A stretch of DNA of 5,862 bases from Niveispirillum sp. GTDB taxonomy: Bacteria > Pseudomonadota > Alphaproteobacteria > Azospirillales > Azospirillaceae. Positions within the stretch are counted from its first letter, which is position 1. Every line of letters begins with the position of its first letter. Position numbers and translations under genes: made by a program. The notes beneath the pieces were generated by a model, which was not told where the DNA came from, made no database searches, and saw nothing but the letters and a program-made list of their open reading frames with translations. The stretch spans positions 1 through 5,862 of the forward strand of contig JAEMSB010000225.1 in the NCBI GenBank assembly GCA_016463045.1, read 5' to 3'. Positions 1 to 5,752 of the stretch are shown in pieces.

Positions 1-1281
1 TTCCAGGATGGAGCGTTCGACGGTGAGCAGCCGTTCCATGCGCCCCCGCTCCCGGTTTTCCTTGCGCAGCTGCCGGGCATTTTCCTTGAAGACGCGGACG
101 GCGGCCATCATGGCCCCGACCTCCACGCCCACACCCTTGATCTCTGGCAGGGCCACGGCATGGTCGCCGCCGGCCAGGGCGCGCATGGCCTCCGTCATCT
201 GCTGGATGGGGCGCAGCACGCGGTTGCGCACCATCCAGGCGGCAAAGATCAAGGCCACCATGGAAATCAGCAACTCGAACGCATCCACCCACAGCTTCTG
301 GCGGGCCAGAAGTCGGTTCTGTTCCGTCGCCATGGCGGCCACCCCAACGGCGGCTCCCACCAGATCGCTGGCGGCGTTCAGCAGGCTGGTGCCGTTGCGC
401 AGCAGTTCCGGCATGCGGCCCCGCGCCTCCCCCCGGCTGGCGGCGTCCAGGATGGCGGCGCGCAGCGGCAGGTAGCGCTGGAAGAACGCCGCCTCCATCT
501 GACGTAGGGCGCCCTGCGTTGCCTCCGGGAACAAGGCGGGGTCACCCACATCCCTCACCAGTTGCCAGACCTGCTCCACCTGTGCCAGGGAGATGTTGGC
601 CGCTTGCAGATCGGGCGGGTTGTTGCCGCCGGCGATGCGGTACATCTGCCCCATGTCATTGCCGAGCTGGGAGCGCAGGCGGATCGTTTCCCGCGTCAGC
701 ATTTCCGCCGCCGCCGCTTCCCCACCCAGCGACAGGGCGGGCTTGTTGATCTCGCGCAGCAGGGTCAGCAGCGCCGTCAGATAGGATCGCGAGGCGTCGC
801 GCCATTCCGCGATCATTAATGTATTGTCGGTGGGGCTGGGGCCCGCCGCCTCCAGTGAGCGGCCATCCTGCAGGCGCGTCAGCAGCGCCTCCATTCCCTC
901 TCGCAGTTCCCGGACCCGCGACAGGGCCACCCGCAGCGATCCCACATCCTCTGACAGGGAGCTTTCGGTACCCGTCCGATCCAGCCGGTCAAGGGCGGCA
1001 AGGGCGGCGCGGTCGGTTTCGTTGCGGTGGCGGTCGATCTGTGGGCGCAGGGCCGCTTCGGGCGCGTTCTGCGTCCGGGCGGCCTCCAGCACCAGATTGA
1101 TCATCCCGGCTTCGATGCCATGGTCGCGGGCCGCCACCAGCAGGTCGCGGCTGACCTGTTTCATATTGGCGATGTCAGCCGCCTGCCGGTATGCCCGCCA
1201 GCCCGCCTGCATGTCGATGGCCGTTCCGGCAAGCTGGACGCCGGCCACAAGGGCCAGGCCGCCCATCAATACTCTGCGCAT
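1..1281 (-). CDS. Membrane sensor protein with HAMP domain, N-terminal part (output domain beyond window edge)
   Basis: This open frame runs off the left edge, so only the first 427 residues are present. Residues about 5-23 form a hydrophobic signal anchor. Residues 24-330 are a mainly helical, presumably periplasmic sensor region. A second TM segment lies at about 331-351. A HAMP linker follows at 352-404 (RVLRPIQQMTEAMRAL, then GGDHAVALPE, ending near VFKENARQL). A charged coiled coil then leads to VERSILE at the edge. The segment LLVAARDHGIEAGMINLVL (48-66) resembles the first helix of nitrate/nitrite-sensing-like sensor regions, but this is only a resemblance. In related proteins VERSILE often begins a GAF domain followed by GGDEF/EAL or kinase modules, so the output is unknown: diguanylate cyclase, histidine kinase or chemoreceptor are all possible. 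The start ATG at 1281 follows a G-run; a GTG 15 bases upstream and an ATG at codon 6 are alternatives. An in-frame stop at 1342-1344 limits extension. It lies downstream of irr on the same strand. Confidence 0.85.
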   Translation of the reverse strand, partial: MRRVLMGGLALVAGVQLAGTAIDMQAGWRAYRQAADIANMKQVSRDLLVAARDHGIEAGMINLVLEAARTQNAPEAALRPQIDRHRNETDRAALAALDRLDRTGTESSLSEDVGSLRVALSRVRELREGMEALLTRLQDGRSLEAAGPSPTDNTLMIAEWRDASRSYLTALLTLLREINKPALSLGGEAAAAEMLTRETIRLRSQLGNDMGQMYRIAGGNNPPDLQAANISLAQVEQVWQLVRDVGDPALFPEATQGALRQMEAAFFQRYLPLRAAILDAASRGEARGRMPELLRNGTSLLNAASDLVGAAVGVAAMATEQNRLLARQKLWVDAFELLISMVALIFAAWMVRNRVLRPIQQMTEAMRALAGGDHAVALPEIKGVGVEVGAMMAAVRVFKENARQLRKENRERGRMERLLTVERSILE

Positions 1282-1390
1282 GGAGCCCCCCGCCACCCCG
1301 GCGCGTAGGCGCCGGCTGGGCTTCGAGATGATAGGGGCAGTCTACGTTCGCGCGGGCGGCGTCGCAATATTCGCGATGACCTGCCTAGAA

Positions 1391-1416
1391 GATTGAAAAT
1401 GACAGTGAATTCAATC
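1391..1416 (-). repeat. Inverted repeat overlapping the irr stop codon, in the 129-base irr/HAMP-sensor spacer
   Basis: Perfect 7-bp arms GATTGAA (1391-1397) and TTCAATC (1410-1416) flank 12 bases. The right arm contains the irr stop codon (1411-1413). An 8-bp palindrome TGAATTCA (1406-1413) overlaps it. On the transcribed minus strand no T-tract follows, so it does not look like a normal intrinsic terminator. It could be an operator for the downstream sensor gene, a weak RNA hairpin, or chance. The rest of the 1282-1410 spacer shows no convincing promoter. Confidence 0.35.
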
Positions 1417-1854
1417 CGCGTCGCGCAGGCGGATGATCACGTCCACGCGTGCCACCTGCGTGCCATCGGGCAGGCAGGGAAGGTCGGGCAGCACCAGCTT
1501 GGTACAGCAGATATCCTGCAAGCGGCGGCTATTTTCATGAAAGAAATGGTGATGATCATCGATATTGGTATCGAACCAGGTGCTGCCCGCCTCCACCACC
1601 ACCTCGCGCAGCAGGCCCGCATCGCGGAACTGGTTCAAAGTGTTGTAGACGGTGGCCAGCGACACCTTGACCCCTGTCGCCACAGCCTCGGCATGCAATT
1701 GCTCGGCGGTGACATGGCGATTGCCGCACCGGAACAGCAGGCTGGCCAGATCAACCCGCTGCCGCGTGGGGCGCAGGCCGGCACCGCACAGGCGGCTCAT
1801 GATCCGGCAGGGTTCATCCGGAACGGCATTATGGCGGGACAGGCTGTCGGGCAT
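1411..1854 (-). CDS. irr: Irr-type iron response regulator (Fur family)
   Basis: A 147-residue transcriptional regulator of the Fur superfamily, cytoplasmic and DNA-binding. The N-terminal winged helix is clear: GLRPTRQRVDLASLLF (26-41), HVTAEQLHAEA (47-57) and the recognition-helix region VSLATVYNTLNQF (64-76). The dimerisation part carries HHHFFHEN (101-108); this triple histidine is the hallmark separating Irr from Fur, Zur and Mur and is linked to heme binding in studied Irr proteins. The C-terminal CxxC zinc motifs of many Fur proteins are absent. In known Irr systems the protein represses heme synthesis and iron-using genes and activates uptake genes under iron limitation, and is inactivated by heme. 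No Cys-Pro heme motif is seen, but there are six cysteines, with C116, C117 and C127 in an unusual stretch. Neither the ATG at 1854 nor the internal ATG at 1800 has a clear Shine-Dalgarno; the longer form is kept because Irr proteins often have residues before the GLRPTRQR block. A TTGTCA (minus strand, 1920-1925) could be a -35 element, without a good -10. Confidence 0.9.
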   Translation of the reverse strand: MPDSLSRHNAVPDEPCRIMSRLCGAGLRPTRQRVDLASLLFRCGNRHVTAEQLHAEAVATGVKVSLATVYNTLNQFRDAGLLREVVVEAGSTWFDTNIDDHHHFFHENSRRLQDICCTKLVLPDLPCLPDGTQVARVDVIIRLRDAD

Positions 1855-1960
1855 TGTGGGGGGCTGTGCAGTCGGTTGGGGGGAACGACAGCCGACATGT
1901 GGGGTAGGATCACCCGGTTTGACAAGGGGCTATGACGAAGATCACAGCTGCGCGGATTTT

Positions 1961-3145
1961 CTATGCCCGACCGACGGGTCCGCCCTCGTCCCCGCCATCC
2001 TCGTCCTCATCATCCTCGTCGATATCGAGGTCGTCGTCATCATCGAGGCTGTCGAGAAGATCGTCATCATCCAGCAGGTCGGCCAGGCTGAACCCGTCCG
2101 ACAGTTCATCTTCCTCGTCATGGATTTCCGTGCTGTCGGTGATGCCGACCACGGCACGGCGGATTTCCTGCTCCAGCATGGCCAGGGTCGTGCGTTCCAG
2201 GTCACCCCCGCGGGAGGATTGCGGGAAGGCGAAGCTAAACAGGGCGACAGTGGTCTTGCCCTCCAGCGCGGCCCCGCGCATCCACAGGAAGAAGCGCAGC
2301 TGCTCGCCATCCTCCTCCCCGTCGGTGACGAACCTGGCCATCACCTCGCCGTCGGGCAGCCATTCCACAGACCCGTCGCCCACGCGCCCGTCGGGACCAT
2401 CGGCGAACTGTTCGGCGGTCTGGCGCAGGACGGCGCGAGCCAGGATTTCCCCGTCATCGCCCGTATGGTCGAACTGATGCATGGCGACGCGCAGGGTGCC
2501 GGCCCCGTCCATCTCTCGGTGGAACAGGGTCAGGTCACCCTCCTGCAGGGTCTGCCAGTCCCAGGGCAGGCGGAAGCGCACACTGTCCCCATGCCAGACA
2601 TTGCGCATGGTCACACGCTGTACCGGGCCCTGGACGGGGCCGGGATGGAACTTGATGCGTGCCGCCTCTTCCCCCAGCCGGTCAATCAGGTCGGACAGTT
2701 CGGGGTCGGCGGCGCTGTCGCCAGGCACCAGCAGTTGCAGGGTGACGACGCGGACATGGTCGGGCGGTTGGAAATCCGCCACCTTCCAGACAAAAATCTG
2801 CCGGTCGGGCGGCTGGGCCACGGCATAGGCGATCCAATGCCGTTCATCGGCATCGTCAGGGCCGTCGCCCGTCTCCATCGAGGGCAGGATGCCGCGCGGC
2901 AGCACATTTTCCCGGTCCAGATACTGGATCGCCTCTTCCGCCCGCACACCATAGGGGTTGCGGTAGGTGACGATGGAGATCAGGAGATCGACAGGGTGAA
3001 GGCCTGGTGACTGAAACGCCAGCCCGCCATCGTCACGCGACAGACGCTGCCAGCTTGACGGAACCCGCAAGCTGACCAGACCACCGCGCAGGGCGACGGG
3101 GTTCCAGTCGGCACTATGCTCGCTATCGAAGGTTTCGTCTCTCAT
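1961..3145 (-). CDS. Hypothetical protein: two tandem copies of one domain plus an acidic C-terminal tail
   Basis: I do not recognise a named family for this 394-residue protein. No signal peptide or TM segment is seen, so it is probably cytoplasmic. Two halves look alike. Copy A spans about 23-166 and opens with VSLRVPSSWQRLSRDD; copy B spans about 188-333 and opens with VRFRLPWDWQTLQEGD. Both then have a beta-rich stretch, a middle segment (RQIFVWKVADF, 115-125; EQLRFFLWMRGA, 281-292), another strand (VRVVTLQLLV; KTTVALFSFAF) and a final helix (ELSDLIDRLGEEAARIKF; DLERTTLAMLEQEIRRAVV). The opening strand followed by xPxxWQ resembles PsbP/Mog1-like or DUF1795-type folds, which is an inference. 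Residues 343-387 form a tail dominated by Asp and Glu with almost no Lys or Arg. The ATG at 3145 has no Shine-Dalgarno but sits seven bases after a possible -10, so leaderless translation is possible. It is divergent from alkB and 106 bases upstream of irr. Function unknown. Confidence 0.8.
   Translation of the reverse strand: MRDETFDSEHSADWNPVALRGGLVSLRVPSSWQRLSRDDGGLAFQSPGLHPVDLLISIVTYRNPYGVRAEEAIQYLDRENVLPRGILPSMETGDGPDDADERHWIAYAVAQPPDRQIFVWKVADFQPPDHVRVVTLQLLVPGDSAADPELSDLIDRLGEEAARIKFHPGPVQGPVQRVTMRNVWHGDSVRFRLPWDWQTLQEGDLTLFHREMDGAGTLRVAMHQFDHTGDDGEILARAVLRQTAEQFADGPDGRVGDGSVEWLPDGEVMARFVTDGEEDGEQLRFFLWMRGAALEGKTTVALFSFAFPQSSRGGDLERTTLAMLEQEIRRAVVGITDSTEIHDEEDELSDGFSLADLLDDDDLLDSLDDDDDLDIDEDDEDEDGGDEGGPVGRA
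1999..2072. repeat. Low-complexity GAT/GAC trinucleotide tract encoding the acidic tail
   Basis: Repeated tcg/tcc/tca/atc triplets on the plus strand read as GAT, GAC and GAG codons on the minus strand, encoding the Asp/Glu tail of the 1961-3145 protein. Both GAT and GAC are used, so this is not a pure single-codon repeat, but tracts of this kind can change length by slippage. Confidence 0.6.
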
Positions 3146-3152
3146 AAGGGGG

Positions 3153-3181
3153 AATCTAGGCGCGTTGGGCCGCTGAGTCTA
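3153..3181 (-). promoter_or_regulatory. Candidate promoter for the duplicated-domain gene (possibly leaderless)
   Basis: On the minus strand a -35-like TAGACT (3176-3181), a 17-base spacer and a -10-like TAGATT (3153-3158) are followed by seven bases and then the ATG at 3145. Each hexamer matches the sigma-70 consensus at four of six positions. If used, transcription would start at or near the A of the start codon, which agrees with the lack of a Shine-Dalgarno. Confidence 0.3.
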
Positions 3182-3192
3182 TGATTGGCGCG

Positions 3193-3203
3193 TGACACTG
3201 TCA
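3193..3203. promoter_or_regulatory. Palindrome TGACACTGTCA in the divergent spacer, possible operator
   Basis: Perfect 5-bp arms TGACA/TGTCA around a single central base, in the 122-base region between two divergent genes and about 65 bases upstream of the alkB start. Its position suits an operator or activator site serving one or both genes, but the site is short and no regulator can be named. Confidence 0.3.
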
Positions 3204-3224
3204 TGTCCGTAAGCATTTTTGAAG

Positions 3225-3242
3225 CCGCGCGACCCGCGCGAC
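3225..3242. repeat. Tandem 9-bp direct repeat upstream of alkB
   Basis: Two adjacent identical copies of CCGCGCGAC (3225-3233 and 3234-3242), 25 bases before the alkB start. It may be a recent slippage duplication in the 5' leader or a pair of binding sites. It lies just upstream of the purine-rich AAGGGGG (3252-3258) that probably serves as the ribosome binding site. Confidence 0.4.
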
Positions 3243-3267
3243 ACGCAGGGCAAGGGGGATAGGGGGC

Positions 3268-3882
3268 ATGGCGACCATGGCGGAAGGTTTCCGGATACTG
3301 CCCGGATATCTGGATCGTGATGGGCAGAAGTCCATCCTGTCCCTGGTCGATGCCATCGCGCAGCAGGCGCCCTTCACCCGCTATGTCATGCCGCGCACGG
3401 GCCGGCCCTTCTCTATCGACATGACCAATGCCGGCAGCCAGGGCTGGATCGCGGACCGGCAGAGCTACCGCTATTCCCCTGTCCATCCGGTCACGGGCCG
3501 GCCCTGGCCCGCCATCCCCGATGCGCTGCTGGCCCTGTGGCACGATCTGACATCTTATGGCCACGACCCGGAATGCTGCCTGATCAACCATTATCAGGGG
3601 GAAGGCGCGAAGCTGTCGCTGCACCGGGACGAGGATGAGGAGGCGATGGACGCCCCGATCCTGAACATCTCCCTGGGCGATACCGGGATTTTCCGTCTGG
3701 GTGGCCCGGCGCGCAGCGACCCGACCCGGTCATTTCCGGTGGAAAGCGGGACGGTGATGATCTTCGCCGGCCCGTCGCGCCTCTATTACCACGGCGTGGA
3801 CCGGCTGCGCGTCGGGTCGTCCCGTCTGTTACCGCAGGGCGGGCGCCTGAACCTGACCCTGCGGCGGGTGACGCGGCCCTGA
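3268..3882 (+). CDS. alkB: AlkB-type Fe(II)/2-oxoglutarate-dependent DNA/RNA repair dioxygenase
   Basis: A 204-residue cytoplasmic enzyme that would oxidatively demethylate N1-methyladenine and N3-methylcytosine in DNA or RNA, releasing formaldehyde and using Fe(II), O2 and 2-oxoglutarate. It aligns along its length with E. coli AlkB (216 residues). The iron ligands are H119 and D121 (in KLSLHRDEDE) and H175 (in RLYYHGVDRL). The 2-oxoglutarate-binding motif RLNLTLR gives R193 and R199, with N107 and Y109 in NHYQGEGAKL. The substrate-lid region MTNAGSQGWIADRQSY (52-67) carries W60 and Y67, matching W69 and Y76 of the E. coli enzyme. All key residues are present, so it should be active. AAGGGGG nine bases before the ATG at 3268 supports this start; an ATG at 3277, with AGGGGG ten bases before it, is also possible. 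No Ada-operator-like site is obvious. It converges on the next gene with only 13 bases between stop codons. Confidence 0.95.
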   Translation: MATMAEGFRILPGYLDRDGQKSILSLVDAIAQQAPFTRYVMPRTGRPFSIDMTNAGSQGWIADRQSYRYSPVHPVTGRPWPAIPDALLALWHDLTSYGHDPECCLINHYQGEGAKLSLHRDEDEEAMDAPILNISLGDTGIFRLGGPARSDPTRSFPVESGTVMIFAGPSRLYYHGVDRLRVGSSRLLPQGGRLNLTLRRVTRP

Positions 3883-3895
3883 CCGCGGGTGTCCG

Positions 3896-5122
3896 TTAAC
3901 GCGACAGTTCCACCTTGCCGGGGCCGACATGATAGATCTTGGGCGTACCGCTATGCCCGGCCAAGCTGACGCGACCGGGGCCGGTCATCAGGACGCGCGG
4001 GTCCTTGGCCTTGCCGTTGAAATCAACGGTGCCGGGACCGGTGACGCCGATGGCCATGCTGTCCACCTGTCCACCGCCGATGGTCAGGGTACCGGGGCCG
4101 GGTATGGCGGCCCCCAGGCTGCCGGCCAGCATGCCGACCTTGATATCGCCGGGGCCGGGCATGGAGACGGACAGCCCCTCTGATACGGTGCCCAGCTTCA
4201 CGGCGCCATTGCCGTTCACTTCCAGGGCGGCGGTGCCGACATTGCCCATGCGCACTTCGCCGTCGCCGGACAGTTGCACACCGACCAGCCCCTTCACATC
4301 GCCCACCGACACGGTTCCCGACTGCGTGATGCGCACCCGCGCCGACTCCAGCGCGCCCAGCTTCATCTCGCCATTGGCCAGTTCCAGCCGGGCAGGGGCC
4401 CCCAAATCGCCATCGACCGTCAGGTCGCCTGTGAAGTTATTGACCAGCAGGGGCGTGCCGCGCGGGACCGACAGTTCCAGGGTGACGTCAGGCTGGCTCT
4501 GCGGTCCCGGACCGGTGATCCACAGCACCCCGTCATCGATGGACAGGTTGTAGCGCTTGCGGCTGTTCTCCAGCGTGAAAAGCACGCCATCGGCGGCGTC
4601 ATCCACCACCTTGATCCGTACCGATCCCATCACGCCGGCCAGCCGCACGCCGGACGGCGCCTCGGCCATGGCCGTGATGCGGTTGGTGCCGTCATCGGCG
4701 GTGGTGCGGTCCAGATAGCGGATATCTCCGTCGCGGCGGCCCTTGTTGCGGTCGGCCTTGGCGGTCGCGGCCTTGGCGGCAGCATCAATCTGTTCGGAAA
4801 CCGACCGGGTGATGGCGCCCATATCGACGGCCCGCCCGTCGCCCATCTCCATCCGGCGGGCCTTTTCGGCCATCCGTTCGGCCACCCGGTCCTGCGCCCG
4901 CTCTGTGACGCGATCATCCACATGTACGCGGACGCCGCCATCGCCCAGCGACATCTCGATCTTGTGGCCCAGCTTGGCCAACTGGTCGCCCGACCCCACC
5001 GGATCTCCCGCCACCAGCGCCCAGCCCACCGTACCTGCCAGCACCACGATGGCGGCAACACCGCCCAACGGCACACCAGGCTTCAGACGGGGGCGGGAGG
5101 AAAGGGGCTGGTAGGCGGGCAT
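3896..5122 (-). CDS. Membrane-anchored protein with a repetitive beta-solenoid-like domain (DUF2807/GIN-domain-like)
   Basis: A 408-residue protein. Residues 1-18 are a short basic cytoplasmic segment. Residues 19-38 (GGVAAIVVLAGTVGWALVAG within them) form one TM segment or signal anchor, placing the rest in the periplasm. Residues 45-130 are charged and probably helical (RVTERAQDRVAERMAEKARR). From about 160 to the end the sequence is beta-rich and repetitive. From residue 246 about nine units of roughly 16-22 residues can be read: LELANGEMKLGAL, VRITQSGTVSVGDV, VQLSGDGEVRMGNV, LEVNGNGAVKLGTV, then five units carrying GPG. This resembles the putative adhesin-head GIN domain (DUF2807) and DUF4097 proteins, whose role is unsettled; adhesion or envelope stress are guesses. 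GAGG seven bases before the ATG at 5122 supports the start. The protein ends on a repeat unit without a further domain. Confidence 0.85.
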   Translation of the reverse strand: MPAYQPLSSRPRLKPGVPLGGVAAIVVLAGTVGWALVAGDPVGSGDQLAKLGHKIEMSLGDGGVRVHVDDRVTERAQDRVAERMAEKARRMEMGDGRAVDMGAITRSVSEQIDAAAKAATAKADRNKGRRDGDIRYLDRTTADDGTNRITAMAEAPSGVRLAGVMGSVRIKVVDDAADGVLFTLENSRKRYNLSIDDGVLWITGPGPQSQPDVTLELSVPRGTPLLVNNFTGDLTVDGDLGAPARLELANGEMKLGALESARVRITQSGTVSVGDVKGLVGVQLSGDGEVRMGNVGTAALEVNGNGAVKLGTVSEGLSVSMPGPGDIKVGMLAGSLGAAIPGPGTLTIGGGQVDSMAIGVTGPGTVDFNGKAKDPRVLMTGPGRVSLAGHSGTPKIYHVGPGKVELSR

Positions 5123-5166
5123 GGGCGGACCTCAAGAACACGGAAGGGCAGCGATCTGATGCGCCC

Positions 5167-5194
5167 ATCATAGCGTCTGTGCCGTCCCTGTCTT
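5167..5194 (-). promoter_or_regulatory. Candidate promoter for the solenoid-protein gene
   Basis: On the minus strand AAGACA (5189-5194, four of six matches to the -35 consensus), a 16-base spacer and TATGAT (5167-5172, five of six matches to the -10 consensus) stand about 45 bases upstream of the ATG at 5122. The -10 is the better half. No other pair in this spacer looked as good for this direction. Confidence 0.35.
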
Positions 5195-5229
5195 CCGCCG
5201 TTTCCCACCTGCAACAAATTTGGTGCCGC

Positions 5230-5242
5230 CTGTTACAAACAG
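5230..5242. promoter_or_regulatory. Inverted repeat CTGTT-ACA-AACAG in the divergent spacer
   Basis: A perfect 5-bp inverted repeat with a three-base centre, near the middle of the 255-base region between the divergent solenoid-protein and RHH genes. It could be an operator seen by the RHH protein or another regulator. The evidence is symmetry and position only. Confidence 0.25.
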
Positions 5243-5297
5243 CGTGGGCGCAGAAAAGACCGTGGGTGCAGGACTGCGTTGTCATAATACCTTCTAC

Positions 5298-5367
5298 AAC
5301 CCATTGTGTCCTACAAGTGGGTTCAATATGTTCCATGCAACTGATGACCTAATTGAACAATAGGACA
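5298..5367 (+). promoter_or_regulatory. Structured leader of the RHH gene: hairpin with an anti-Shine-Dalgarno loop and nested inverted repeats
   Basis: Three complementarities overlap here. (1) A hairpin at 5298-5323: AACCCATTGT (5298-5307) pairs with ACAA-(G bulge)-TGGGTT (5313-5323), ten pairs with loop GTCCT (5308-5312). (2) TGTCCTA (5307-5313) is the exact complement of TAGGACA (5361-5367), which contains the likely Shine-Dalgarno AGGAC (5362-5366). (3) GTTCAAT (5321-5327) is the exact complement of ATTGAAC (5352-5358). The loop of (1) can therefore pair with the ribosome binding site as a pseudoknot, or (2) and (3) can form a long stem that hides it. As DNA the same symmetry could be an operator. 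A TTGTCA at 5279-5284 could be a -35, but its spaced -10 (CATTGT, 5302-5307) is weak and would start transcription inside the hairpin, so the RNA model needs a promoter further upstream. Confidence 0.4.
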
Positions 5368-5377
5368 GACGGTTCCC

Positions 5378-5752
5378 ATGGCCGCCAAGCGTCGTCCCCC
5401 CATCAATCCTGAAGATACAGCGCCCGAATCCATGCGGGCGGTGTGCCGCAATGTCGTTGTAGCGGGGAAACGCACGAGTATCCGAATGGAACCGCTGCTG
5501 TGGGACAGTCTGGCCGATATCAGCCGGCGCGAGGGGCAGTCGCTGAACGACATTGTCACGATGATCGACGGGCGCCGGGGCGACAGCGCCCTGACGGCGG
5601 CGCTGCGCATTTTTATCCTGTCCTATTTCCGCACCGCGTCCGACGCACCGGCGAACCCGCCCGGCTTGGCGGAGGAACAGACCCCGTTTGGCACTACCGC
5701 CGACTATTCCCGCGTCTTCCGCAAGGCGCTGGAGATCTTTGACGAGGCTTAA
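5378..5752 (+). CDS. Ribbon-helix-helix domain protein (PF13467-like)
   Basis: A 124-residue, probably cytoplasmic protein. The core at about residues 25-86 fits the ribbon-helix-helix pattern of the PF13467 (RHH_4) group: strand NVVVAGKRTSIRMEP, helix A LLWDSLADISRREG (40-53), a turn and helix B beginning SLNDIVTMIDGRR (55-67), then a third helical part ALTAALRIFILSYFR (71-85). Proteins with this domain are common in Alphaproteobacteria and are presumed dimeric DNA binders in the Arc/MetJ fold; most have no known target. The first 24 residues are basic and Pro-rich, and the last 38 are outside the domain, with a possible helix at YSRVFRKALEIFDEA. No toxin partner follows, which argues against an antitoxin role, since the next gene is on the opposite strand. 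AGGA (5362-5365) lies 12 bases before the ATG, a long spacing, and sits in an inverted repeat arm. Autoregulation at the upstream dyads is an inference. Confidence 0.85.
   Translation: MAAKRRPPINPEDTAPESMRAVCRNVVVAGKRTSIRMEPLLWDSLADISRREGQSLNDIVTMIDGRRGDSALTAALRIFILSYFRTASDAPANPPGLAEEQTPFGTTADYSRVFRKALEIFDEA

Noticed and set aside
1364..1378. Imperfect palindrome around AATATT (tcgc...gcga) upstream of the HAMP gene
   Set aside because: Arms are only four bases with an off-centre middle; too weak to list as a site.
8..1396. Several plus-strand frames opposite the HAMP sensor
   Set aside because: Their translations are Ser/Arg/Pro/Ala-rich shadows; the minus-strand frame has TM segments and a recognisable HAMP domain.
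1855..1960. Iron-control element or Fur/Irr box upstream of irr
   Set aside because: No sequence close to the TTTAGAA-N3-TTCTAAA type of element was seen; only weak short repeats such as CGACA-GC-CGACA.
1652..3010. Long plus-strand open frame of 452 codons
   Set aside because: It lies opposite two well-supported minus-strand genes, spans their spacer, and its translation has no recognisable domain. Long antisense frames are common in GC-rich DNA.
3142..3624. Minus-strand frame of 160 codons opposite the start of alkB
   Set aside because: It overlaps the conserved AlkB coding sequence and the divergent control region, and shows no known motif.
4274..5173. Plus-strand open frame of 299 codons
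   Set aside because: It is antisense to the solenoid-protein gene, rich in His, Gly and Arg as expected of a shadow frame, and has no domain or ribosome binding site.
5378..5752. RHH protein as the antitoxin of a toxin-antitoxin pair
   Set aside because: No small toxin-like gene is next to it on the same strand; the flanking genes are divergent and convergent, and the domain type is usually found alone.
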